Assembly: GCA_003260075.1 (NCBI GenBank)
Contig: QLIY01000539.1
Span: forward strand, 12,896-76,895
Length of the DNA stretch: 64,000 nucleotides
Direction of reading: 5' to 3'
Origin: Phallusia mammillata
Taxonomy: Eukaryota; Chordata; Ascidiacea; Phlebobranchia; Ascidiidae
This document shows positions 47,718 through 57,530 of this stretch, piece after piece (positions within the stretch are counted from its first letter, which is position 1; each line of letters begins with the position of its first letter). Both the position numbers and the translations under genes were made by a program. The notes under the pieces are model-generated. The model had not been told where the DNA came from, did no database searches, and saw only the letters and a list, made by a program, of their open reading frames with translations.

Positions 47718-49014
47718 TGTTAAAAAATGGTAGCGAACATCACAGCATGCGGTTTGCAATCGCTTAAATGCGATGCTGAATATGATTGAAACATACATTT
47801 TGCTTATTGCTATTACAAGCCCATGCATGACCGCATAACGTTTTGAAATATAAAAATGAATTTATCTGTTGGTGTAGAACTGCATATCACATCGCAAAAT
47901 GTCACTTCTTTTGATGTGATATGTGTAAGATGAAAACACAACCCTAAAAGTCATGATCACACTAAAAAAGAACCAATCTTTAGGAGTAATGCTTCCACCT
48001 GAGTTAAACTGTCAATGGGTTATTTTTGGTTGTTCTTACCTATATATAATAGGGTTATTTTTTGTTGTTCTTACCCTACAGCTGTATTTGATTAGTTGCT
48101 GGATCTTTTACCGATGCCCAAATCATTAATACACCTGTTGGGTATAGCAAATCAATGTGGCATGTCAGGCAAATTGTCACAGATAACCTACATACCACTC
48201 CCTCGAGAAAAAGTTTGTTTACTTTTCACCTGCTTCGGATCGAACTTCACGTTTTTGACACGCAGTGATAAATGTCAAGCGCCGACTGTTTCAAAAAGTC
48301 TGTTAATCAAGGTGAATTTATAAGGGAGAGAGCAGAAATACTGTCCTTGATATATTAGTTGATTGTGACAGACTTGCTATTGTTGGCATTGTGTACAAAA
48401 CAACGTGCTTAGACTTCGATTTAGTTATCGAAGAAAATAACCATACTGTCCATTTACAAGATATCTGTACTTTGTTGATTGTTGAACTTCAGAACTTTTG
48501 ACTTTCAATCTTTTCATTTCGGACAATTTGAATTACGTGTGTAATAAATATTATTATTATTAACATGCTGTTTAGAATTCATCCGTTCAGCTACACATAT
48601 GGTAAAAAGCGTTGAGTGTATAATTTAGCTTATTTTTTGTGTTAAAAAACGTTTATTAAAATCGTTAAAGCATAGATCCACCAGTGGTCCATCATGACTT
48701 TTTGGGAGAGTATCAAAAATGTTAGCTGTTCATAATTGTATCTCACTTCTTGAAAAATCGGTTTTAAAGAATTATGTTTCAAGCCCAATAAGTGGTTATT
48801 TCGTATGCTGCGTACTTCAAACTTGCTCAAAAAAGAAATGGCCCATGATATTATTTTTACTGGGCCGGTGGTCCATGGCCCGAAACGAGTTGAGAACCAG
48901 TGGCATTAATGGTGACAAATGCATCTGTTTTAATTGGAAGCATATAGTTTAAAGCTGAAAACATAACAACACGCATGACTTATAACAAAAAAATGTAATC
49001 AAAATGTTAAATTT

Positions 49015-49464
49015 ATGGTTGGCATATGCAATACGACAAAGGAAAATGTCACAGGAAAAAGTACAAAGTATGCATATACCTACTTTTGTATTAACTTTAG
49101 AATACGAAAACAAATCTGTCTTGCCTCCGTAGGAAGTTTTAACTACTGTTGGTTGGCATATAATCAGAACCAAGATATGAAAGTTATATTGGCTACATCA
49201 TGGTATCAATTTTCCCACAGATATGAGTCGTACATAGTTTTGCAGGTCCCCAACGGTAGAAGCAGATCTTCATTTGAAGATAATGCTTGCAGACACCGCC
49301 CGAGATATGTACAATCTTATCAGCTCAGAGCAAAGATCACGGAAATACCGTCATTAAAATTTTATCATTTCACCATTGATGCTTGTGATATCGCAGTGCG
49401 ATCTTGTGTATTTAAACGGAAATCGCTTCAGTCAGGGTCTTATTCGAGCTTAGTTTTCTTGTAG
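49015..49464 (+). CDS. Unassigned 149-codon open frame
   Basis: An ATG-initiated frame with words such as WYQFSHRYESYIVLQVPNG and KITEIPSLKFYHFTIDA. I recognise no domain, and there is no signal peptide, membrane segment, splice signal or strong start context. It is one of the longest unexplained frames in the window, but one of this length is not improbable by chance in 64 kb. Called only as a candidate. Confidence 0.15.
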   Translation: MVGICNTTKENVTGKSTKYAYTYFCINFRIRKQICLASVGSFNYCWLAYNQNQDMKVILATSWYQFSHRYESYIVLQVPNGRSRSSFEDNACRHRPRYVQSYQLRAKITEIPSLKFYHFTIDACDIAVRSCVFKRKSLQSGSYSSLVFL

Positions 49465-50020
49465 TAACACTTGTTACCAGAAAGATACCATCAAGCTTCG
49501 TGGTAGATCAGACGACTTGACGCCCCGATAAATTTTAATCCGCCGTAAATGCAAAGTGACGCAATAAAACTTACCTATATTTTACTGAAATAAATGTTAA
49601 TGTTTAGAAATATTTATGGCAGAAAATGCATACATGTTACAATTAAATACAAATAAGTGTGTTGAAAATTAAGCTGTACATAATTTTCAAAAATATGAAG
49701 AAGAAAAATTGCAAAGAAGTTGATGTTACGTTTTACAGAAATCTTTAATTTATTACGAAATTGTGAGTAATACTAAGCAATTTAGCAGCTTAATTTTGAT
49801 ATGACATGTAGCCTAATCTACTGTGTCTATAGAATTCCCATAGGAATTGTTTTTCAAGTCAGGCGGGTGAGAAATTTTAATAAGGGGATGCTTTCCTGTC
49901 GTCATTAATATTTACGAGTGACGGCATTGCATAAATATTACATGTCATCACAACGTCATTACGTGGCCACCATAAAGTGTTAAGAATAACCACAGATTTC
50001 CTGTTATTGGCACACGCATT

Positions 50021-50027
50021 TATAAAA
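50021..50027 (+). promoter_or_regulatory. TATA-box candidate without an assigned gene
   Basis: TATAAAA in CGCATTTATAAAAGCGAATCC, followed about 30-45 bp later by a plausible initiator region. No coding exon is recognised immediately downstream. Confidence 0.25.
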
Positions 50028-50867
50028 GCGAATCCTGGCAAGTTTTGCACATAAGTAAATTGCAGTCTCGAAGCAAGTTGATTCTATTAAGCGGGGTTAC
50101 TGCATTCACATTCGGACTTTTAAAGTGCCGTTTGTGGACTTTGTCGCTTTTTTACTTTTTGTGTTAAATATTTTCTACCTGCTATACTACAGCGGTTCTT
50201 AAACGGGGTCCGCTGTAACGAATAAGCGGTCCAGGACCTTAAAATTTTTAAATGTTTGTATATTGGCTTTTATAAATAAAAAAAAAACGAATTGATTAAC
50301 CCTTTAGAAACTTTCTTAAGTGTTTGGGCAAGGCTAACTCGTTGATTTCCTGCTTAAGTTGACATACAAAAATGCTTAAAAAACTGGGATTGTTGGAATA
50401 GTTATTTTTTTTGCAACTCACATTACAAAAATTCTTGTTTGCTTGCAAATATAAATATTACGAGCTTAGTGCGAGAAAATTGCAGAACGCATATTCGATG
50501 CATTATAAATTCCAACGTCTTTTAAATTTCGGTAGTGCTCAGATTATAAGGGCTTTAAACAAAATTGGTCTTTATCTTCAAATACAATTTCGTTGATGGC
50601 CAGTGTTCGTAAGGAGCCAGAAAATTGTCCGCTTCGAGTTTCAACCGTTTCCATATTTGTTTTTGCGGTATCGTGCTGATTTCTTTATCTGGTTTAAATA
50701 ATTGATGAACAAATTTGATCTCCTGAAATACATCAAAAGTTTGACGGCTGTTGTCGCTGATAGATTGCTTTTTGACAGGTCACCACTTTTTGCAATTGAT
50801 AGTAATTGATCCTGAGTGATTTTGGCATTCGTTGACGTTTTTTCGCATGTACCTGCTCAGAAAAGGA

Positions 50868-51247
50868 TCAAAATAATCTTGACATTTTATTTTGTCGATA
50901 TATAAGATCTGGACCGGTTCATTCACGTGGAAACGTTTTTTTTTTATTATGAGAAGTGTTTAGACCAATAGCTTTTTGAGAAAATATTTGTGTGTGTCTT
51001 TCTAAAAAGTCCTTTTGTATTTGCTTTATGATATAGAACCGTTTTAGAAAAATTCNTCAAAATAATCTTGACATTTTATTTTGTCGATATATAAGATCTG
51101 GACCGGTTCATTCACGTGGAAACGTTTTTTTTTTTTATTATGAGAAGTGTTTAGACCAATAGCTTTTTGAAAAAATATTTGTGTGTGTCTTTCTAAAAAG
51201 TCCTTTTGTATTTGCTTTATAATCTAGAACCGTTTTAGAAAAATTCC
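50868..51247. repeat. Duplicate joined by a single N
   Basis: Segment 50868-51055 recurs as 51057-51247 with N at 51056. Differences are a few substitutions (TTTTTGAGAA/TTTTTGAAAA, ATGATATAG/ATAATCTAG) and a T-tract length change. This is the same type of allelic overlap as the G-run joins. Confidence 0.85.
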
Positions 51248-51511
51248 AAACAAAACAGTGACATTTTTTGCATTAAAAGTTAGGCAAAGGCATTGCATAT
51301 CTGGCAGTTGGATGTTTAAATCTAGAATGATTTTGTATTCGAAAAAATGATTCTGTTGCCAAAATAGTGCACTCTGTGTGATGTTTTCGATGTAAGCCAA
51401 TAATACAAAATACGATACCAGTAACCTAATGAAAAAGGTATTAGCCAAATAAGATTTCAATACGTTGTTGTTCTACGTTTTATTTGATTTAATTGGCAAT
51501 AATCATGATAC

Positions 51512-51814
51512 GAGCTACCGCAAATTGGGTTTTGTTTGTAAATCAACGATGTCTCCTTTTTCATACTCATACTTTGTGGAATTTTGTCGATTTTTAGGAC
51601 CATTGTATCGATCTATACTCCATAGGGTTAATTTGTTTGTTGGAAGCAAACATGGGGGGGGGGGAGAGCTACCGCCAATTGGGTTTTGTTTGTAAATCAA
51701 CGATGTCTCCTTTTTTATACTCATATAGCCTACTTTGTGGAATTTTGTCGATTTTTAGGACCATTGCATCGATCTATACTCCATAGGGTTAATTTGTTTG
51801 TTGGAAGCAAACAT
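51512..51814. repeat. Duplicate flanking an 11-G run
   Basis: Segment 51512-51653 recurs as about 51666-51814 around the run 51654-51664. The right copy carries the insertion TATAGCC near 51725 and single substitutions. Confidence 0.8.
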
Positions 51815-52861
51815 GTCGATATTAGTTTGGAGGGTTGGGGAATTAAAAGAAAATGTCGCAGTACCTTAAAATATTGGATCCAGCGGAAATTTTGAGTTCC
51901 AAGACTTCTGATAAATAAGAAATAAAAATACGAAAGCGTGTTGTGTTTTTTGCCGTTTGCAAAGAAATCAAAATGACGCAACGTTTAAATTGTGAATTTG
52001 TGCTTAGTCGATGTAATGAAGTTAATTGATTTTAAGTCATTTTGCCCAAAGAGTTCTTTCGGACCTGTCAAAACAAATGTGATGTTAATGCGTACGACGT
52101 AAGAAGGACAGGTTAGGAGAGTCGCGCATTTCCCTGTAAAAGTTGTTAGCTGCTAATTAGAAAATAATTAAATTGGTGAAGTTGTCCTGCTGAAAATTGT
52201 TTCCACAAAAAATAGTGATTACAAATTAGATTTATTAGCTTCGTTAATGTCGCAACCTTTCGAGTACCAGGTACCGAGCTTCGTTGTCCTTTTATACTTG
52301 TCAACAATTGAAAGTGATTTCAGGTGTTGATCAAATATCGATGAGCTAAGTCTGCATTGTACTATGCAGCACATTTGTACTATGTTCGCTGTACAAAAGA
52401 AACTTCCAGACGGTCAAAATCTAAAATCATTACCTTCATTGTTATGTCATACATTTGTGACGTCACAATTACTCGAACATAAGTGTTTAGGGTCGTCTCT
52501 AATCATATCATGTGCTCTGTGAAAAAATGTAGGAGTTGGAAGTAGCATATGGAATTTTTGTCGAAAGTTTATTAAACCAGTCATTGGTTGAAAGCTTTCA
52601 TCAGTTTCTCTGACAACTTTATTTGCTTACAAGTTTGTGCAAGTAAGGTCAAGTGAAAATCAAAATTTAGGTTTTTACCTCAAAGCAAAGCTTTTTACCA
52701 GTAAGTTTGTTCAAAATCTAAAATTTCAGAGAATCATTAACATTTTATTTCTTTTCTTTCTTCTAGAAATGAAGAACTTAACAATAGCTGTTTTACTGTA
52801 CCGTCAAAATTTGTAATCGAACGGTGTCAGTAACCATAAATTATATTGTTTTGCATTAGGC

Positions 52862-53170
52862 CAGGGGTTCTTAAACAGGGGTGCACGCACCCCCAAGAGG
52901 TACGAGAACTGTTCCTAGGGGGTGCGGGGATGCTGAATCATTAAGGTTGGTTACGTCTATTCTACATAAATACAAAAACCCATTATCAGTGTTGTACGCT
53001 GGCGCCGTCAAATTTAATGCAAAACTAACTAACATTTTGGTATTGTGTTACTGTGTTATCAGTGACTTGTATACAAATTGTATTTTTTTTTGAGCAATTA
53101 CAGAAGGGGGTGCGAAATTGGGTTGGTGATTTGAAAGGGGTGCAGCAAGAAAAAAGGTTAAGATTCACTG
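52862..53170. mobile_element. hAT-type element with perfect 8-bp target duplication
   Basis: Starts CAGGGGTTCTTAAAC and ends GGTTAAGATTCACTG, imperfect inverted ends. It is flanked by CATTAGGC at 52854-52861 and 53171-53178. The 309-bp interior includes mirrored GGGGTGC/GCACCCC words. No coding content. Confidence 0.82.
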
Positions 53171-53551
53171 CATTAGGCGGTTGCACTAAGTATTCAAGAC
53201 ACAACATTATCTTTGTAGAGCTAATTCTAATTGCTCCTTTGTGCCATAACAAAACAATTCCCACCAGTCAAGCCAATAAATTAGCAATTATTTTCAAGCA
53301 TGTTTCACGCGACTGCAACGCTACATCAGTATTCGAACGAGCTTTTGCATACTAATGAACCAAGATTACATTTATGGATCATAATTTCACGGTCCCGCAT
53401 GTTAGCAAAGAGTATTCCCGTGTGACCAATGGTTTTTACTGCTTCGAATGGATGTTTTCTTATGCATTTTAGGCACCTATGGGAATGTGAACTTGTCAAT
53501 AAGTGCTTGGTTATGAATATTTATGTACATTTGTAACGCGGTTTGTCTGTA

Positions 53552-53557
53552 TATAAA
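53552..53557 (+). promoter_or_regulatory. TATA box candidate for the secreted cysteine-rich gene
   Basis: TATAAA in TCTGTATATAAAGGGTAGC, about 585 bp upstream of the supported ATG at 54136 (about 455 bp once the false duplicate is removed). A T-rich acceptor (GATTTTTAG, ending 53958) lies between and may receive a spliced leader or a 5' UTR exon. Confidence 0.4.
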
Positions 53558-53993
53558 GGGTAGCATTTCCATGTCTGTTTTCAAATGCAAACAGACGTCG
53601 TTACGTTTAGGTTATAGAGTATTTTTTTGGAAGCTGTTTTATTTATGGAAGGGATAGCTTGATGTAGATTGTAAACCAAATTAAAATAGTGAAATAAATG
53701 TTAAAATTTGAACAACCGATACTTTTGTTTGACAGTTGTAAGACAGACCAGGGTAGCCAGCGCAGTGGTACAACAGCAAAGAATTAATGTAGCACACGCT
53801 TTAAGGAACTTAAAAATGAATCATAAGATGGAAATTCATCATGGATAGACATAGCAAAAAAACAGAGTTTTTTTAATTCTCCACTTTTTGTATTAGTTTC
53901 CACTTTTTCTCCACTTTTGGTATCACTTTAGTAACGTTATTTTTTTTTCGATTTTTAGAACGCCAAACGATTTGACGTCGTTAAATTAACAAA

Positions 53994-54240
53994 CAAATCT
54001 ATTAAAATGCTTTACGTCGTGTTGTTTATGATTTCTATGTCGCTGGTTCTTGGTGCTCCTCAAGACGCACAGGGCGACGAAATGAGCTACGTCATTAAAA
54101 GGTTGCTTGAAGGGGGGGGGGCAAAATCTATTAAAATGCTTTACGTCGTGTTGTTTCTGATTTCTATGTCGCTGGTTCTTGGTGCTCCTCATGACGCACA
54201 GGGCGACGAAATGAGCTACGTCATTAAAAGGTTGCTTGAA
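53994..54240. repeat. Duplicate of the first exon start flanking a 10-G run
   Basis: Segment about 53994-54111 recurs as about 54123-54240 around the run 54112-54121; the offset is 129 nt, so the frame stays open. The two copies differ by Met/Leu and Gln/His in the encoded signal peptide and propeptide. A single frame through both would have two signal peptides joined by Gly, which is not credible. Confidence 0.85.
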
Positions 54241-55991
54241 AAGGAATTTTCGGCCACAACAAAAAGAGCAAAACCAATGGTACCGGCCGGTCAACCTGGA
54301 GATGGGCCACGACGCATGATATCGAAGCGGACAGAAGGAAATGTAGACTCTCCCAAATCGTGTGAAGATAGTGAATGGTTTGTGTTGGTCAACGATATGC
54401 CAGCATGTGGTGAGTCAAGTGTTGTAAAATAATAGTCATTGATGTAGTGTACTTAATTACAAATATTCTTGTAATTATATAACTTACATGTAATTGTCAA
54501 CATAATTCCACCTAATTTATGTATTTTTAACGAAGGAAGATTTAGAAATTTTAAAAGTATTTTAAACTATTTAGATCTTTTGCGCTTGTATTTGCATACA
54601 ACTAAGTGGATTTAAATATTTTGACACAGCGACTGTTTAACTACTTTAACACTACGTCTTAAACCATTGGACGCTGCAGAAAATCCAAATTAAAATCGGC
54701 CAAAACTAGTAACAAATTAAAATCGGCCAAAACTAGTCTATGCTACCATAAGCAAAACTTTAGCCAGGCTGCACTGCGCTATTATGTTCGCACAGGGGTT
54801 AGAAATGAGCTGTGTTGTTATTTTTCAACATTTTTTAACACTAATCAATCAATCAACGATAAAAACACATAAAAACACATAAAAGCTAAAACGGTAAAAT
54901 ACTACGGTAAAATACAGGGGGGGGGGCGTGTTGTTATTTTTCAACATTTTTTAACACTAATGATATATGAATCGTCCTTGTTCCCAATACACATCTATTC
55001 AGGACATAATACGATTTCCCGACCGAGCAGAAATTATATGGGGTCCAATTACATCTCTACCCTACCTAATTGAACATTATTAAAGCAAAAAATGTTATTT
55101 TTTCTATTGCTATGGAGAACACCCAATTAACTGTAACTTTGTATTTTCTTAGTTGACCCATTGTGGCGGATCGGATACGACCCAACATTTTGCTCTAAGA
55201 TGAAGAACGGTTGGATTTACTGTGGATGTGATGACGGCCAAACCCCCGGAATGTCAGAAGGAATTGACACATGTATTGATGCAGGTTAGTAAATATATGT
55301 ATATTCATAAATAAGAAAAAAAATAAAAATAAAAATAAACAACAACAAATATCGTTTATTACAAAATTTTGTCAGTGGCCCATGTTTTGGAATGCTGCTT
55401 ACATTTCCCTTTTAAGCGACTATGCCACCAATAAGCTTGGCTTTGGAATTTTTTAAACATGGCTCCTTAACATTGCTATACTTTATCTATGACTGCTAAG
55501 AAGCTAAAACATACTTTAAATCTGCCGCAGATAAGGCTGAAAACGAAGGTCGATGCAGCTTGACACCATGTCCACCTGACTTTGATTGCATCGAAAAAAT
55601 TAAGGGTGTTCGATTCGATTGCGTCAAAGGCGACGTGGTTGTCCCATCATATGTAAGTAACTTATGGGTTTTTTATCTCCTCAATGTTTACCAGAACATG
55701 CAACAATAACACTTTGTCCAGCCCAGCAAGGACTCAACCTTGAAATATTTTGAATTTACAAAAAATCCTGCCACACGTTTTCATCATGCAATTCAAAATC
55801 CACATCAAATACATGAAATTAGGCCTAACGTGGTTTTAAGTAACCCAAATGTAAAAGCAGGCAACAATGAAAAAGTCTATGAAAAGCCCAATGCTAGGAA
55901 TCAGTGTTCTAAGCGAAACGAAGACTGCCATGGCAACTGCAGTTTGCCAGTTTTCATAAATAATTGTCATTGCCGCCAACATACAACTTAA
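54136..55991 (+). CDS. Secreted cysteine-rich protein with dibasic sites, family unknown
   Basis: Four coding exons: 54136-54409, 55153-55284, 55531-55652, 55722-55991. They total 798 nt in phase and encode 265 residues. The N-terminus is a clear signal peptide (MLYVVLFLISMSLVLG then AP). Residues about 20-70 are propeptide-like, with dibasic pairs in VIKR, TTKR, GPRR and ISKR. Three Cys-rich parts follow: CEDSEWF to WIYCGCDDG, CSLTPCPPDFDCIEKIKG (EGF/follistatin-like spacing), and a basic tail ending CSKRNEDCHGNCSLPV with CHC close behind. There are no membrane segments after the signal peptide. Function is unknown; the layout fits a secreted precursor or an extracellular ligand-like protein. 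The ATG at 54136 is chosen because the upstream one (54007) belongs to the redundant copy. An alternative acceptor four bases downstream at exon 4 would break the frame. Poly(A) signals follow at 56046 and 56174. Confidence 0.8.
54811..54961. repeat. Duplicate with extra sequence before a 10-G run
   Basis: Segment 54811-54845 recurs as 54927-54961. The left copy is followed by about 70 bp not present after the right copy, then the run 54917-54926. Located in intron 1 of the secreted-protein gene; it looks like two haplotypes differing by an insertion. Confidence 0.65.
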
Positions 55992-56045
55992 AACAGCAAG
56001 ATAACTGAAACTTTAGAGTTTTACTTTCGCAGTACGGTCCAGAAG

Positions 56046-56051
56046 AATAAA
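56046..56051 (+). terminator. Poly(A) signal, first candidate
   Basis: AATAAA 55 bp after the stop codon of the secreted cysteine-rich gene. Confidence 0.5.
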
Positions 56052-56173
56052 CACATCACAGAAAAAAGCTGAACTGATGCTACGTCTTCTTAACACTGCT
56101 TCTACCATGGACTAAGTTGTTAGTCTGTATTGTATGTACGTTAATGTGCATTTCAATACCTGATGCTGTCATC

Positions 56174-56179
56174 AATAAA
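56174..56179 (+). terminator. Poly(A) signal, second candidate
   Basis: AATAAA in ATCAATAAACC, followed by a T/G-rich stretch (TTTTTTGTGTG) that suits a downstream element, so this is the more likely site. Confidence 0.55.
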
Positions 56180-57530
56180 CCAAACATTCTTGGTGCATTT
56201 TTTGTGTGAAGGTGCTTTTATTTCGCGATAGGCATGACATAGAGACAACAACAATTTTTTTCAGATGTCCCACTGGGCTGAGAAACAGTTTGCACCAAAA
56301 AAATCATTATTTTGGTTTAAAATGGAAAACGCTTAACGAGATAGGCGTTCAGCTGGTATTAATCATTTAAGTTCTTCTTACAGCCTTCTATCGAACAAAA
56401 TAAAATCAACAACAAGTCTGATCACGGACATTTTATCGTTTTCACATTTGTACGAAAAAATTCGCAGCTTGTTTGGCGTGCAAAAATTGTACTTTATCCG
56501 CAACGAAAATTGCAAGTAAACAACGGAGGCAGAACACAACATAAAATATTCACAAAAACGGAACTGTGGAATGTGTAACGAAAAATATTTACAAATTGGG
56601 GAAGATAAAATACATTTATAGCCTAAAAACACACGACATAAATAAAATCGACAAAAAATTGAAATGCACAACTCTGCTGTATAACTGAGGGGAATATCGT
56701 TAACCAAACATACTTCAACACTAAGACTAAGAATTTTGTTACCAGTATAGCATACATAGTCAAGCTTTTCGCTTTTATTTACACAATTTTACACCCATAC
56801 CAATAGTTCAACAAGCCTTATGCACTCAACTAAATGCAGTAAAACAAAACTAGTCTTAGTAAACGGTTGTAAACAGTTGAAACGAAAATGGTTCGAGTAA
56901 AATAATACAGCTTCACAATGAAACGTGAAACGGCAATGAGAGCTTACAACAAACAGTGATGATACACATGGAAAAATGTAATGCAAATCCCAAAAAGGTG
57001 CTCAAAGAATAGTCTTTAGCATTGGGACCGTGCTTGGATCAAAGATTTTTAGTACTGTGTCAACAAGCGACGGGATGCAATCATTTGTAAGATATGTACA
57101 ACAGAAAACCTCCGTTTAACCACTGGAATTGTGGTTTATTTCAGCATCAAATCTTTACCACAAGTACCACATGTGGTTAAATCAAGGACTTAATGCTTAA
57201 AATGTCCCCCAATGCAATCGTTGCGTTTGTTTTCTCAACAATTTAGTTTTGTGATAATATGTGAAGTATTTTCTTCATAGGGATGCTCTTGCTTGGACCT
57301 CTAAGTTTTTTGACATCAAATTGGCATAAACATATTGAGAGAATAAGACAGTGCTGTCATCTCTTTTTTTGTTTGTTCATTAGAGACCCTAAAATTTTGT
57401 TTAAATTGCGTCAAAGGTAGAACAATTTCACTTCAATACAATTCCGGGAAATAATCCCATGGATAGCATGACAAAAAGAAATTATTGGGCAGTAACAGTC
57501 TTTTTTGAAAAATCGCCTAGACGGCGAAAG
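56180..57530. other. Convergent intergenic region / receptor 3' UTR
   Basis: Lies between the end of the secreted gene (+) and the stop codon of the receptor gene (-). Probably mostly the receptor's 3' UTR. The open frames here are AT-rich and unconvincing; I see no other gene. Confidence 0.5.

Larger units (their letters stand above)
45198..53940. other. Gene-poor region between NEK1 and the secreted-protein gene
   Basis: The left edge is NEK1 3' UTR. Beyond it I find hAT-type elements (46871-47717, 52862-53170, a fragment near 50190 beginning CAGCGGTTCTTAAAC), two allelic joins (50868-51247, 51512-51814), two TATA-like boxes (50021, 53552), and AT-rich sequence. A 149-codon open frame (49015-49464) is noted separately. 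No gene is supported in the other parts. Confidence 0.5.
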
